Positions 6,633 to 13,761 of a DNA stretch of 23,817 nt are shown here, one piece after another. The position numbers and the translations under genes are program-made. The stretch is taken from assembly GCA_028696755.1 (NCBI GenBank), contig JAQVGK010000004.1, positions 1 through 23,817 of the forward strand. Reading direction: 5' to 3'. How positions within the stretch are numbered: position 1 is the first letter of the stretch; each line of letters starts with the position of its first letter. The notes under the pieces were generated by a model. It worked only from the letters and a program-made list of their open reading frames with translations, was not told the DNA's origin and did not search any database. Source of the stretch: Bacteroidales bacterium. Its GTDB lineage: Bacteria; Bacteroidota; Bacteroidia; Bacteroidales; ML635J-15.

Positions 6633-8592
6633 AAGAATCATATATATTATTGCTTTTTTAATGCTGGCGATTGGCGGATTTGCCCAGGATATTTATTTTC
6701 CTGATACTGTGAAACTTATTGACGAAGTGTTTGTTCTGGCAAAAAAGGATCTTGACGAATCAGGTTTAAAAATTACAAAGATTGATTCTCTTATTATTGA
6801 AACAAAAGCTTTGGGCGATTTATCTTCACTTCTTTCCGAAAATAGTACAGTTTTTATTAAATCTTACGGCCGAGGTTCGCTTGCAACAGCTTCGTTTCGC
6901 GGCACTAATGCTTCACACACAAAAGTTGTTTGGAATAATATCGTTTTAAATTCGCCAATGTTGGGAATGGTTGACATGTCGCAAATTCCAGTTTCGGCAG
7001 GTGATAATATTATTCTTTATCATGGTTCAGCCTCATTAAGCAAAAGTGCAAATGCTATTGGAGGGTTAATAGAACTAAATTCAGCTCCAATCTGGGAAAA
7101 AGGAATAAAAGCTAAAATTGTAAGCTCGGTCGGAAGTTACTCCAGCTATGATAATTTGGCAGAGCTAAATATCGGCAATAAAAAGTTTCAATCGGTAAGC
7201 AGAGTTTACCATAGCATGTCGCAAAACGATTTTCCATTTATTAACAACGACATTACCGACACTATAACAGATTACCGAAAAAATGCAGATTATACCAGAT
7301 ATGGAATTATACAGGAGTTTTATTTGCGAACTGGAAAAAAGAGCAATGCCTCGGTAAAGTTTTGGGCTCAGGACTCGGATCGTGGCGTACCAGGACTTAC
7401 AACTAACGAAGGTGGCCCTAACAGTTCCAAAAACAGACAAAACAATGCTCTGCGAATTTTCTCTGTCAATTATGTTTATTATGGCGAGAAAACTAAATTA
7501 GAATTAAATAGTGGAGCAAACCAGCAAATTGCTACATATAATAGCACTAACTACATTAACGGATATGGATTTATGCCAGTTGTGCATGCAATTTCGAAAA
7601 CACTTTCGGTATTTAATTCAGCTTCGCTTAAATATTTACTAAGCGAAAAAACAGAACTAAGCTCGAGAATTAGCTATAATTACCACGACGTCAACAGTAT
7701 CGAATGGATTAGACAACAGAGTTACGATACTACTAGAAGTGAAGGAGGAATTAGCATTTCCCTGTTTACATCATCAATAAAAAACTTAAGAGCAGGGGTA
7801 TTAATTCGTCAAGATTTCTATGATGGAAAACTTAGTCCATTTATCCCATCAGCATCAGGCGAATATTTTATCAACGAAAAGATAAGTATAAAAGGCTCTG
7901 TTGCCAGAAACTTTAATATCCCCAGTTTAAACGACTTATATTTTACACCAGGAGGAAATCCAGATTTAAAACCCGAACAAGGTTTTAGTGCTGATGCAGG
8001 AATAAGTAATATTTATACGCGAAAGAATCTGGCCATAAAAACTGAAGCTGGAATAAACTACAGTAAGATTTACGACTGGATTTTATGGCGTCCTACTGCA
8101 ATGGGCTACTGGACACCTGACAACATAGATGCAGTAATAGCTTCGGGTGCCGAGCTAAACATTAACTTACTTTTTCAGTCAAACAATTTTAAATTTAACT
8201 CAATAGCAAACTATGCTTTTACAAAATCTGTTCGTGCCGATGTTGTTGAGACAATAAACGACGAATCTACTGGAAAGCAATTACCATATATTCCAAAACA
8301 CTCAGCAAATTTATATTCACGTATTAGCTGGAAAAATTATTACTTTTCGTACCAGTGGACATATTTCAGCACACGCTACACAACTTCGGCAGCAGAACCT
8401 GGAATTCTGGTAAGTATTTATCCATATTTTATGAATGATATTTCTGCAGGTAGAAGTTTTGAAACAAAAAAATTGTTTTTCGACCTAAATTTTAAGGTTT
8501 ACAATCTGTTTAACGAAGCATACAGATCGGTATTATGGCAACCTATGCCGGGACGAAATTACGCTATTCAACTAACATTAAGATTGAAATGA
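6625..8592 (+). CDS. btuB: TonB-dependent outer-membrane receptor, BtuB-like
   Basis: A 655-residue TonB-dependent receptor. Signal peptide at residues 1-21 (FLMLAIGGFAQ), a TonB-box-like stretch IDEVFVLA near residue 33, plug domain to about residue 160 (SYGRGSLATASFRGTNASHT, LSKSANAIGGLIELNS), then a 22-strand-type barrel with the GNPDLKPE motif and a final strand ending NYAIQLTLRLK. Placement under a cobalamin riboswitch and next to a BtuG-like gene makes cobalamin the probable substrate. It lacks the carboxypeptidase-D-like domain of SusC proteins. The start is TTG at 6625, inside the upstream gene; the next ATG (6661) would remove most of the signal peptide. The stop overlaps the next gene (ATGA). 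Confidence 0.88.
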   Translation: MIKRIIYIIAFLMLAIGGFAQDIYFPDTVKLIDEVFVLAKKDLDESGLKITKIDSLIIETKALGDLSSLLSENSTVFIKSYGRGSLATASFRGTNASHTKVVWNNIVLNSPMLGMVDMSQIPVSAGDNIILYHGSASLSKSANAIGGLIELNSAPIWEKGIKAKIVSSVGSYSSYDNLAELNIGNKKFQSVSRVYHSMSQNDFPFINNDITDTITDYRKNADYTRYGIIQEFYLRTGKKSNASVKFWAQDSDRGVPGLTTNEGGPNSSKNRQNNALRIFSVNYVYYGEKTKLELNSGANQQIATYNSTNYINGYGFMPVVHAISKTLSVFNSASLKYLLSEKTELSSRISYNYHDVNSIEWIRQQSYDTTRSEGGISISLFTSSIKNLRAGVLIRQDFYDGKLSPFIPSASGEYFINEKISIKGSVARNFNIPSLNDLYFTPGGNPDLKPEQGFSADAGISNIYTRKNLAIKTEAGINYSKIYDWILWRPTAMGYWTPDNIDAVIASGAELNINLLFQSNNFKFNSIANYAFTKSVRADVVETINDESTGKQLPYIPKHSANLYSRISWKNYYFSYQWTYFSTRYTTSAAEPGILVSIYPYFMNDISAGRSFETKKLFFDLNFKVYNLFNEAYRSVLWQPMPGRNYAIQLTLRLK

Positions 8593-9686
8593 TGAGAATT
8601 AAAGCAAAATATTTCACAAAACAAGTGGCAATAATATTTGGCATTTCTTTCTTATTTATGTCCCTTTTAAATTCGTGTATGAAAGATGATATGCGGCCAA
8701 TCACTGAGTTTGATACTGGATCTGGTGGTGTTTTTATTGTTTGCGAAGGAAATTTCATGTATGGCAACTCATCGTTAAGTTATTACAATAGTAAAACCCG
8801 AGAAAACGAAAATACAGTTTTTCTCAGAGCTAATGGAATCCCACTTGGAGATGTTGCTCAAAGCCTTACTATAAATGATTCTACAGCATGGATTGTAATC
8901 AATAATAGTGGAAAAGTTTATGCAATCGATATTAATAGCTTTAAGATAAAAGGTAAAATTACCGGACTTACTTCGCCACGATATATGCGATTTATTAATT
9001 CTGAAAAAGCTTATATCAGCGACATGTATGCAAAAAGAATATTTGTTGTAAATCCTCAGACTTACACAATTACAAACACTATCAGTATTCACGATAGTGA
9101 AGGATTATACATGCGTCATTCATCCGAGCAAATGGTAATCTTTGATAACAAGATGTTTGTAAACTCATGGTCGTACGACAACAAAATACTTGTAATTGAT
9201 ACCGATAATGACAAACTTACTGATACAATCGAGGTTTTAAAGCAACCTAGAAAGATTGTTGCTGATAAAAATAAAAAACTATGGGTATTATGCGATGGTG
9301 GCTTTCCAGGCTCGGAATATACTGGCGACTGTGGAATTGTAAAAATCGACATGGAAAGTCACCAAATTGAAGAAACATTTTTACTTGATAAAACAGGAAT
9401 AGCATCCGACCTGCAGATTAATAAAACAGGCGACACAATCTTTCTCGTAAATGGAGATGTTTATCGTTTTCCTATCAATGCGAATCAATTACCAACAAAT
9501 GCTTGGATTGAAGCTGGAAATAGAAATCTATTTGCCATTGGTCAAGATCCAAACGACTACAATATTTACATTTCGGATGCAGTTGATTATATGCAATCAG
9601 GCGTTATCTACCGATACGACCCAAATTCACAATGCACCGACACTTTTACGGTAGGAATTACTCCCAATTCGTTTGTGTTTAAGTGA
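8589..9686 (+). CDS. btuG: BtuG-like surface beta-propeller lipoprotein (YncE/DUF5074 type)
   Basis: A 365-residue lipoprotein: signal with lipobox LLNSC (C30), then repeated beta-propeller blades (VFIVCEGNFMYGNSSLSYYN; repeats such as KVYAIDINSFKIKGKITGL and RIFVVNPQTYTITNTISI). This is the layout of YncE/DUF5074 proteins, which include BtuG, a B12-binding partner that sits on BtuB at the cell surface in Bacteroides. Position right after btuB under a cobalamin riboswitch supports this. I chose the ATG at 8589 (ATGATG, overlapping the btuB TGA) because an upstream in-frame ATG at 8535 would add 18 residues coded inside btuB and push the lipobox away from the N-terminus. It ends 50 bp from convergent pyrF with no obvious terminator. 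Confidence 0.82.
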   Translation: MMRIKAKYFTKQVAIIFGISFLFMSLLNSCMKDDMRPITEFDTGSGGVFIVCEGNFMYGNSSLSYYNSKTRENENTVFLRANGIPLGDVAQSLTINDSTAWIVINNSGKVYAIDINSFKIKGKITGLTSPRYMRFINSEKAYISDMYAKRIFVVNPQTYTITNTISIHDSEGLYMRHSSEQMVIFDNKMFVNSWSYDNKILVIDTDNDKLTDTIEVLKQPRKIVADKNKKLWVLCDGGFPGSEYTGDCGIVKIDMESHQIEETFLLDKTGIASDLQINKTGDTIFLVNGDVYRFPINANQLPTNAWIEAGNRNLFAIGQDPNDYNIYISDAVDYMQSGVIYRYDPNSQCTDTFTVGITPNSFVFK

Positions 9687-9736
9687 ATATAGTTAAAACA
9701 ATGAGGAGTTCGGTGTTATAAGTTTACCATCAATGT

Positions 9737-10564
9737 TTAAATAATCCCCTGATTCATCAGCAGTACTTCCATTTCCTGCTGCACTTCTTTGGCTTTTTCG
9801 GCAGCTATATTTGCAAAGTTTTCGGTAGAATCGGCAAAAATGATTGCTCTTGAAGAGTTTACTAGCAGTCCGCACTTATCTGTCATACCAAAACGAGCAA
9901 CTTCTTGCAGACTTCCGCCTTGAGCACCAACACCAGGAACTAAAAGAAAATGATTAGGAACTATCTTACGAACTTCGGTAAGCATCTCGGCACGTGTTGC
10001 ACCAACTACATACATCATTCTGTCGGATCCAGCCCAATCTTGCGATTTCTCAAGAACCTTCTCAAACAACTTTTTGTCGTCTTGAGTAAAATACTGAAAA
10101 TCGTCAGCACCCTTATTGCTTGTTAGTGCCAAAAGAATTACCCATTTGTTATTATAAGTGAGGAATGGAGAAACTGAATCTTCGCCCATATAAGGAGCAA
10201 CTGTAACAGCATCAAAATCCATGTTTTCGAAAAATGCTTTTGCATATAGTTTCGAGGTATTTCCAATATCGCCACGCTTTGCATCAGCAATTATAAATAT
10301 TTCGGGGTAATTGCTTCTTATATACTCAACTGTTTTCTCAAGTGCTTGCCATCCTTTAAGTCCAAGACTTTCGTAAAATGCTAGATTTGGCTTATAAGCA
10401 ACTGTATATTTTGCTGTAGCATCAATAATCTGACGGTTAAACTCAAAAACAGGAGATTCGAAGCTTAATAAATGCTTTGGTAATTTTTCGTATTCCGAAT
10501 CTAATCCTGTACACAAAAAGCTTTTCTTAGCTTTAATTTGCTCAAATAATTGTTCGTAGTTCAT
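9737..10564 (-). CDS. pyrF: Orotidine 5'-phosphate decarboxylase (type 2)
   Basis: A 275-residue cytosolic enzyme converting OMP to UMP, the last step of de novo pyrimidine synthesis. The catalytic motif [10 protein letters not shown] is at residues 94-103 (K96 the expected catalytic lysine) and the opening [14 protein letters not shown] fits type 2 (longer) PyrF proteins of about 270 residues. Later conserved parts are [14 protein letters not shown] and [10 protein letters not shown] with the phosphate-binding region near the C-terminus. The upstream gap to the S41 gene (156 bp) carries two short repeat arrays rather than a recognisable promoter. No pyrimidine neighbours are seen. Confidence 0.95.
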   Translation of the reverse strand: MNYEQLFEQIKAKKSFLCTGLDSEYEKLPKHLLSFESPVFEFNRQIIDATAKYTVAYKPNLAFYESLGLKGWQALEKTVEYIRSNYPEIFIIADAKRGDIGNTSKLYAKAFFENMDFDAVTVAPYMGEDSVSPFLTYNNKWVILLALTSNKGADDFQYFTQDDKKLFEKVLEKSQDWAGSDRMMYVVGATRAEMLTEVRKIVPNHFLLVPGVGAQGGSLQEVARFGMTDKCGLLVNSSRAIIFADSTENFANIAAEKAKEVQQEMEVLLMNQGII

Positions 10565-10594
10565 TTTTTATCTATTTATTGTTTCTTGTTTTTT

Positions 10595-10632
10595 CAGGCT
10601 AAGGCTGAGGCTAAGGCTAAGGCTAAGGAGGC
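10595..10632 (+). repeat. Solo AAGGCT hexamer array upstream of pyrF
   Basis: About five tandem GGCTAA units, one of them the variant GGCTGA, begin 31 bp upstream of the pyrF ATG. Positions 10596-10622 are identical to the reverse complement of 4361-4387, variant included. No S23 gene is attached. A degenerate inverted echo (TTTAGCTTAG, then AGCC before a T-run) follows at about 10643-10664, as if a shortened or deleted cassette remained. Confidence 0.85.
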
Positions 10633-10687
10633 ATTGTGCAGGGCTTTAGCTTAGTGCAGCCTTTTTGTTCGTACTTATTTTGTTCTA

Positions 10688-10716
10688 TTGTAATTTGTGA
10701 TTTGTAATTTGTTATT
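10688..10716 (+). repeat. Heptamer array (TTTGTRA-type)
   Basis: Four successive 7-bp units ATTGTAA, TTTGTGA, TTTGTAA, TTTGTTA lie directly after the stop of the S41 peptidase gene (minus strand). The units belong to the same family as the larger array at 13642-13758. Confidence 0.65.
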
Positions 10717-10720
10717 TCAC

Positions 10721-11740
10721 CTAGTCTTCCAACAGCTTATCGGCAGCAAACTCGATTACATTATCGATACCGGTATCTTCGGCATCATCGTTGAGGATTA
10801 CAGTATAATCTGGAACAACACCATTTTCATAATTTCCTCCATCAACAGCGATTGTTCGGGTAATTGAAAAACGAAATGTCCAGCCATTTGGTAACTGACC
10901 GCCATTAGGCAAACCTAAACCGCCACCAGTTGTATCCCCAACTAGAAAAATATTGTCGTAAGCATAAGTACAAACCGAGAAAAACGACGATGCTGAATAT
11001 GATCCTCTATCGGTAAGAACCGCTACATTGCCATTATATTTTACTTTGTCGTTTGGCGAATAAATAACTTCTTCGAGTGTCGAGAAACTATCTTCGCCAG
11101 CTCCAGATTTAATTTGAGTTTCGTAAAGTTTCATATCTTCAAAAGTAAAGCGAGACAATAATTGAAAAACATTCGAAACATATCCACCACCATTTTGACG
11201 AATATCAATAATCAACCCCTTAGTGTCGGCATATTTATTTAAAATGTAATCAAGTTCATAATCGCTAATTTGCGAACCACTAAAAGATGCATATCGAATA
11301 TAGCCAATTTGACCTTCACGAATAAAATTTTGACCAAACGGACAAGTTGATTGAAAATTTTGCCGCAAAAATTTTCCATAAATCAATCTGCCATCAATAT
11401 TTACCGGACCAAGCATTGTAATATCGTATCTCGAAACATCAAAAGGAGAAACCAGATTAACATGTCCGTCGCGTAATTCGTTTAGCATTCTACCCATAAT
11501 ATTAAAAAGGCTGTCGTCGCTAATTCCAGCGCTAACCATCGGACGATAAATATAATAAATACTATCCCAGTCAACCTCTTTATACTCTAGGAAGGCATAT
11601 TTATCATTTACCTCATTCCAAAGATAATCAAAAGTTGAAACAGGATCAGACAATGTTTCCTTCTCGAAAACAAGCTTTTCACAAGAGCTCAGGAATACTA
11701 CCGAAACTAAAAATGCTGATATATATATTTTTGTTTTCAT
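10721..11740 (-). CDS. S41-family peptidase lipoprotein
   Basis: A 339-residue lipoprotein with lipobox LSSC (C20) and an S41 peptidase core. The substrate-strand region reads GQIGYIRYASFSG (residues 143-155), LIIDIRQNGGG at 176-186, and the nucleophile motif DRGSYSASS with probable catalytic S249. A following GDTTGGGLGLPNG loop completes the family pattern. There is no PDZ domain, unlike the ctpA product in this window, so this belongs to the tricorn-like/carboxyl-terminal protease group common as lipoproteins in Bacteroidota. It should act at the membrane on peptides or envelope proteins; the substrate is unknown. It may share a transcript with the upstream beta-barrel gene, 14 bp away. Confidence 0.85.
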   Translation of the reverse strand: MKTKIYISAFLVSVVFLSSCEKLVFEKETLSDPVSTFDYLWNEVNDKYAFLEYKEVDWDSIYYIYRPMVSAGISDDSLFNIMGRMLNELRDGHVNLVSPFDVSRYDITMLGPVNIDGRLIYGKFLRQNFQSTCPFGQNFIREGQIGYIRYASFSGSQISDYELDYILNKYADTKGLIIDIRQNGGGYVSNVFQLLSRFTFEDMKLYETQIKSGAGEDSFSTLEEVIYSPNDKVKYNGNVAVLTDRGSYSASSFFSVCTYAYDNIFLVGDTTGGGLGLPNGGQLPNGWTFRFSITRTIAVDGGNYENGVVPDYTVILNDDAEDTGIDNVIEFAADKLLED

Positions 11741-11754
11741 CTTACAACAATTGC

Positions 11755-12600
11755 TTAGTTAATTTTAAAAATAAGTCCGAAAGTAAACACATGATGCGAC
11801 ATGTCAATTCTATTTACAGCCGACTTTCCCGAAGTTATAAAATCCCAATAATAGCCAAATCTAATCATGTTACCATTTTTCAATATTCTAGAAACAGAAA
11901 TATCAGTGTTTAGCCCCGAAAAAACCTTAACCTTCGATTTGTAACCCTCGAATAATGCCTCATCGTAAAGAGTAGAGTTGCCAGGATTGGTAAAACTAGG
12001 ACGATAAATTATTGTAGCTACAGGCAATCCTATTTTTCCTGATAACAAATAATGTTTCTCCTTTTTTGTGTATTTAATCAGCCAAAGAAATTTTTTCTGT
12101 TTTTCGGGACGATCAATTCTCCAGTCGGCGCGTAGGTTTAAACCAAAATCGGTAAAATTATCAAATGTAAAGGCAGCATTCATAAATGAATTATTTACAC
12201 GAAAGTCGGTAAAATTACCAATGCCACCACCAAGATAATACTTTAGCTCATCATCCGAATTTGATTCGAGTAAACGATAATACGACAAATCGAAATCGAA
12301 ACTATTTCCAGTACCTGTGATATAATTGTCGTGTGTGGCAGCGATGTAGATTCCGTTTAAAGTCATAAAACTAAAATCGAAAATGCTTTTTTCACCGAAA
12401 TGCTTATAGTCAATTGTTACAGCCGGCATAAGTGCTGTATAATACAATGGTGATGTTACTAAATCTCTAACAACACCGCTTGCAAGGCCTCCATTAATGC
12501 CAAGGTAATTTCCAGAAACAATATTATTCTGCTGCTGATTGTCCTGCGAAAACAGAGCAATCGAGCCAAGTAAACACAATGAAAATAGTATTTTTTTCAT
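11755..12600 (-). CDS. Outer-membrane beta-barrel protein, function unknown
   Basis: A 281-residue protein with a signal peptide (MKKILFSLCLLGSIALFSQ) and alternating beta strands throughout, ending in a hydrophobic terminal strand (HHVFTFGLIFKIN), as in small outer-membrane barrels. I chose the ATG at 12600 because the in-frame ATG at 12627 adds nine residues before a standard signal peptide and lies upstream of the predicted transcript start. The family could not be recognised; there is no ligand motif. It is 14 bp upstream of the S41 peptidase lipoprotein, so the pair may be one transcription unit. It is divergent from the sugar kinase gene. Confidence 0.7.
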   Translation of the reverse strand: MKKILFSLCLLGSIALFSQDNQQQNNIVSGNYLGINGGLASGVVRDLVTSPLYYTALMPAVTIDYKHFGEKSIFDFSFMTLNGIYIAATHDNYITGTGNSFDFDLSYYRLLESNSDDELKYYLGGGIGNFTDFRVNNSFMNAAFTFDNFTDFGLNLRADWRIDRPEKQKKFLWLIKYTKKEKHYLLSGKIGLPVATIIYRPSFTNPGNSTLYDEALFEGYKSKVKVFSGLNTDISVSRILKNGNMIRFGYYWDFITSGKSAVNRIDMSHHVFTFGLIFKIN

Positions 12601-12614
12601 AAAAACAGTTTTGA

Positions 12615-12644
12615 CAAAATTAAACATATTCCGAAAACTTCAAA
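12615..12644 (-). promoter_or_regulatory. Bacteroidota-type promoter of the beta-barrel gene
   Basis: On the minus strand TTTG (12644-12641) is followed after 18 bp by TAATTTTG (12622-12615), nearly the full consensus. Initiation would fall near 12608, only about 8 nt upstream of the ATG at 12600, which also favours that start over 12627. Confidence 0.6.
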
Positions 12645-12660
12645 TGTTTCAAGATTTAAT

Positions 12661-12668
12661 TATTTTTG
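12661..12668 (+). promoter_or_regulatory. -7 promoter box of the sugar kinase gene
   Basis: TATTTTTG matches TAnnTTTG and lies 19 bp before the ATG at 12688. No clear -33 partner is visible at the usual distance. Confidence 0.45.
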
Positions 12669-12687
12669 TCGGCATAAAAGTCTGAAT

Positions 12688-13632
12688 ATGCGAAAAATTT
12701 ACTGCATTGGCGAAACAGTTTATGACATCCTTTTTCAAAATGGGAAAGCAATTGAATCAAGACCAGGCGGACCAGTTCTAAACACTGCTGTTTCCTTAGG
12801 ACGATTAGGCGAAAAAGTATATGTTGTTGGCGACCAGGCTGATGATGCTATTGGTAATATCATCGCCGATTTTTTGGTTGAAAACAATGTATCCACAAAA
12901 TATCTTACGCTTTATAGTGGAGCTAAATCAAGAATGTTACTTGCATTTTTAAATGAATTTAACGAACCAAGCTACAGTTTTTACAAAATCAGGGTTGATG
13001 GAGAAATCAAAATTATCTTCCCCGAAGTAAAAAAAGACGACATTGTAATATTCGGATCATTTACTTCGATTAAGAAAGAAGTAAGAGAAGATTTAGTTGC
13101 TTGTTTGAAAACTGCAAGAGAAGCAGGAGCCCTGATAATTTACGATCCAAACTTCAGACCGGTTCACATTAAAATGCGAGACAAAGTTATAGATTACATT
13201 CACGAAAACATTTCACTGGCTCACATTGTAAAAGGATCGAACGAAGATTTTCAAAATATATTCGAATCCTCATCTGCGCATTCTACTAGAGAAATATTAA
13301 AGAGATACAACTGTCAAAATCTGATTTATACCGCAAATAAATACGGAGTAAATTTATTCACACACGATTTTCACAAGATTTTCGACGTGCCACGCATAGA
13401 TCCAATTTCTACTGTTGGTGCTGGCGACAATTTTGCTGCCGGACTTATTTATGGATTGATTTCCGAAAACGTTTACGCATCCGATCTCGACAAACTCGAC
13501 CACGATGTATGGCGTAAAATTATTCGCATAGCCATCGACTTTGCAATTAACGTTTGCCTAAGCTACGATAACTACATCGGCGACGATTTTGTAATCGATT
13601 ATGTTAGAAATGGAAGGATTAAGGAATGTTAG
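12688..13632 (+). CDS. PfkB-family carbohydrate kinase (fructokinase/ribokinase type)
   Basis: A 314-residue cytosolic sugar kinase. PfkB signature 1 is GGPVLNTAVSLGRLG at residues 27-41; the mid-protein motif DPNFRP is at 153-158; KGSNEDF is at 182-188; the ATP/anion-hole signature TVGAGDNFAAG spans 242-252 with D247 the expected catalytic base. Fructokinases of Bacteroidota share this length and the DPNFRP motif, so fructose is a reasonable guess, but the sugar cannot be decided from sequence alone and no transporter or glycosidase is adjacent. The gene is convergent with the AmmeMemoRadiSam fusion and its 3' end runs into a heptamer repeat array. Confidence 0.88.
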   Translation: MRKIYCIGETVYDILFQNGKAIESRPGGPVLNTAVSLGRLGEKVYVVGDQADDAIGNIIADFLVENNVSTKYLTLYSGAKSRMLLAFLNEFNEPSYSFYKIRVDGEIKIIFPEVKKDDIVIFGSFTSIKKEVREDLVACLKTAREAGALIIYDPNFRPVHIKMRDKVIDYIHENISLAHIVKGSNEDFQNIFESSSAHSTREILKRYNCQNLIYTANKYGVNLFTHDFHKIFDVPRIDPISTVGAGDNFAAGLIYGLISENVYASDLDKLDHDVWRKIIRIAIDFAINVCLSYDNYIGDDFVIDYVRNGRIKEC

Positions 13633-13641
13633 GGGAAACTC

Positions 13642-13758
13642 CAAATTACAAATTACAAATTACAACAGTTTTTCACATTTGTGATTTGTGATTTGTGATT
13701 TGTGATTTATTCGCTATCGCTCATGAGCTCGCTAACGCTCGGTTGTGATTTGTGATTT
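13642..13758 (+). repeat. Heptamer arrays in inverted arrangement with an inserted TCGCTAWCGCTC pair
   Basis: Three copies of CAAATTA plus CAA (13642-13665) face four copies of TTTGTGA (13678-13705). After a 35-bp interruption two more TTTGTGA-like units follow (13743-13758). In a plus-strand transcript the two arms pair over at least 17 bp with only G-U wobbles as exceptions; in a minus-strand transcript the same positions would be C/A mismatches. The interruption (13710-13742) holds TCGCTATCGCTC and TCGCTAACGCTC in direct orientation around ATGAGC. The arrangement could end transcription of the kinase gene, although no clean U-tract follows. Confidence 0.75.
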
Positions 13759-13761
13759 TAT

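Noticed and set aside
8535..8588. Longer N-terminus for the BtuG-like lipoprotein
   Set aside because: These 18 codons lie in the btuB coding end and would move the lipobox to about residue 48; the ATGA overlap start at 8589 gives a normal lipoprotein signal.
9687..9736. Bidirectional terminator between btuG and pyrF
   Set aside because: The 50-bp convergent gap has no stable hairpin followed by a T-run that I can see.
13678..13758. TTTGTGA array as a CRISPR or coding repeat
   Set aside because: Units are contiguous 7-mers without spacers and lie between two convergent genes with no long open frame.
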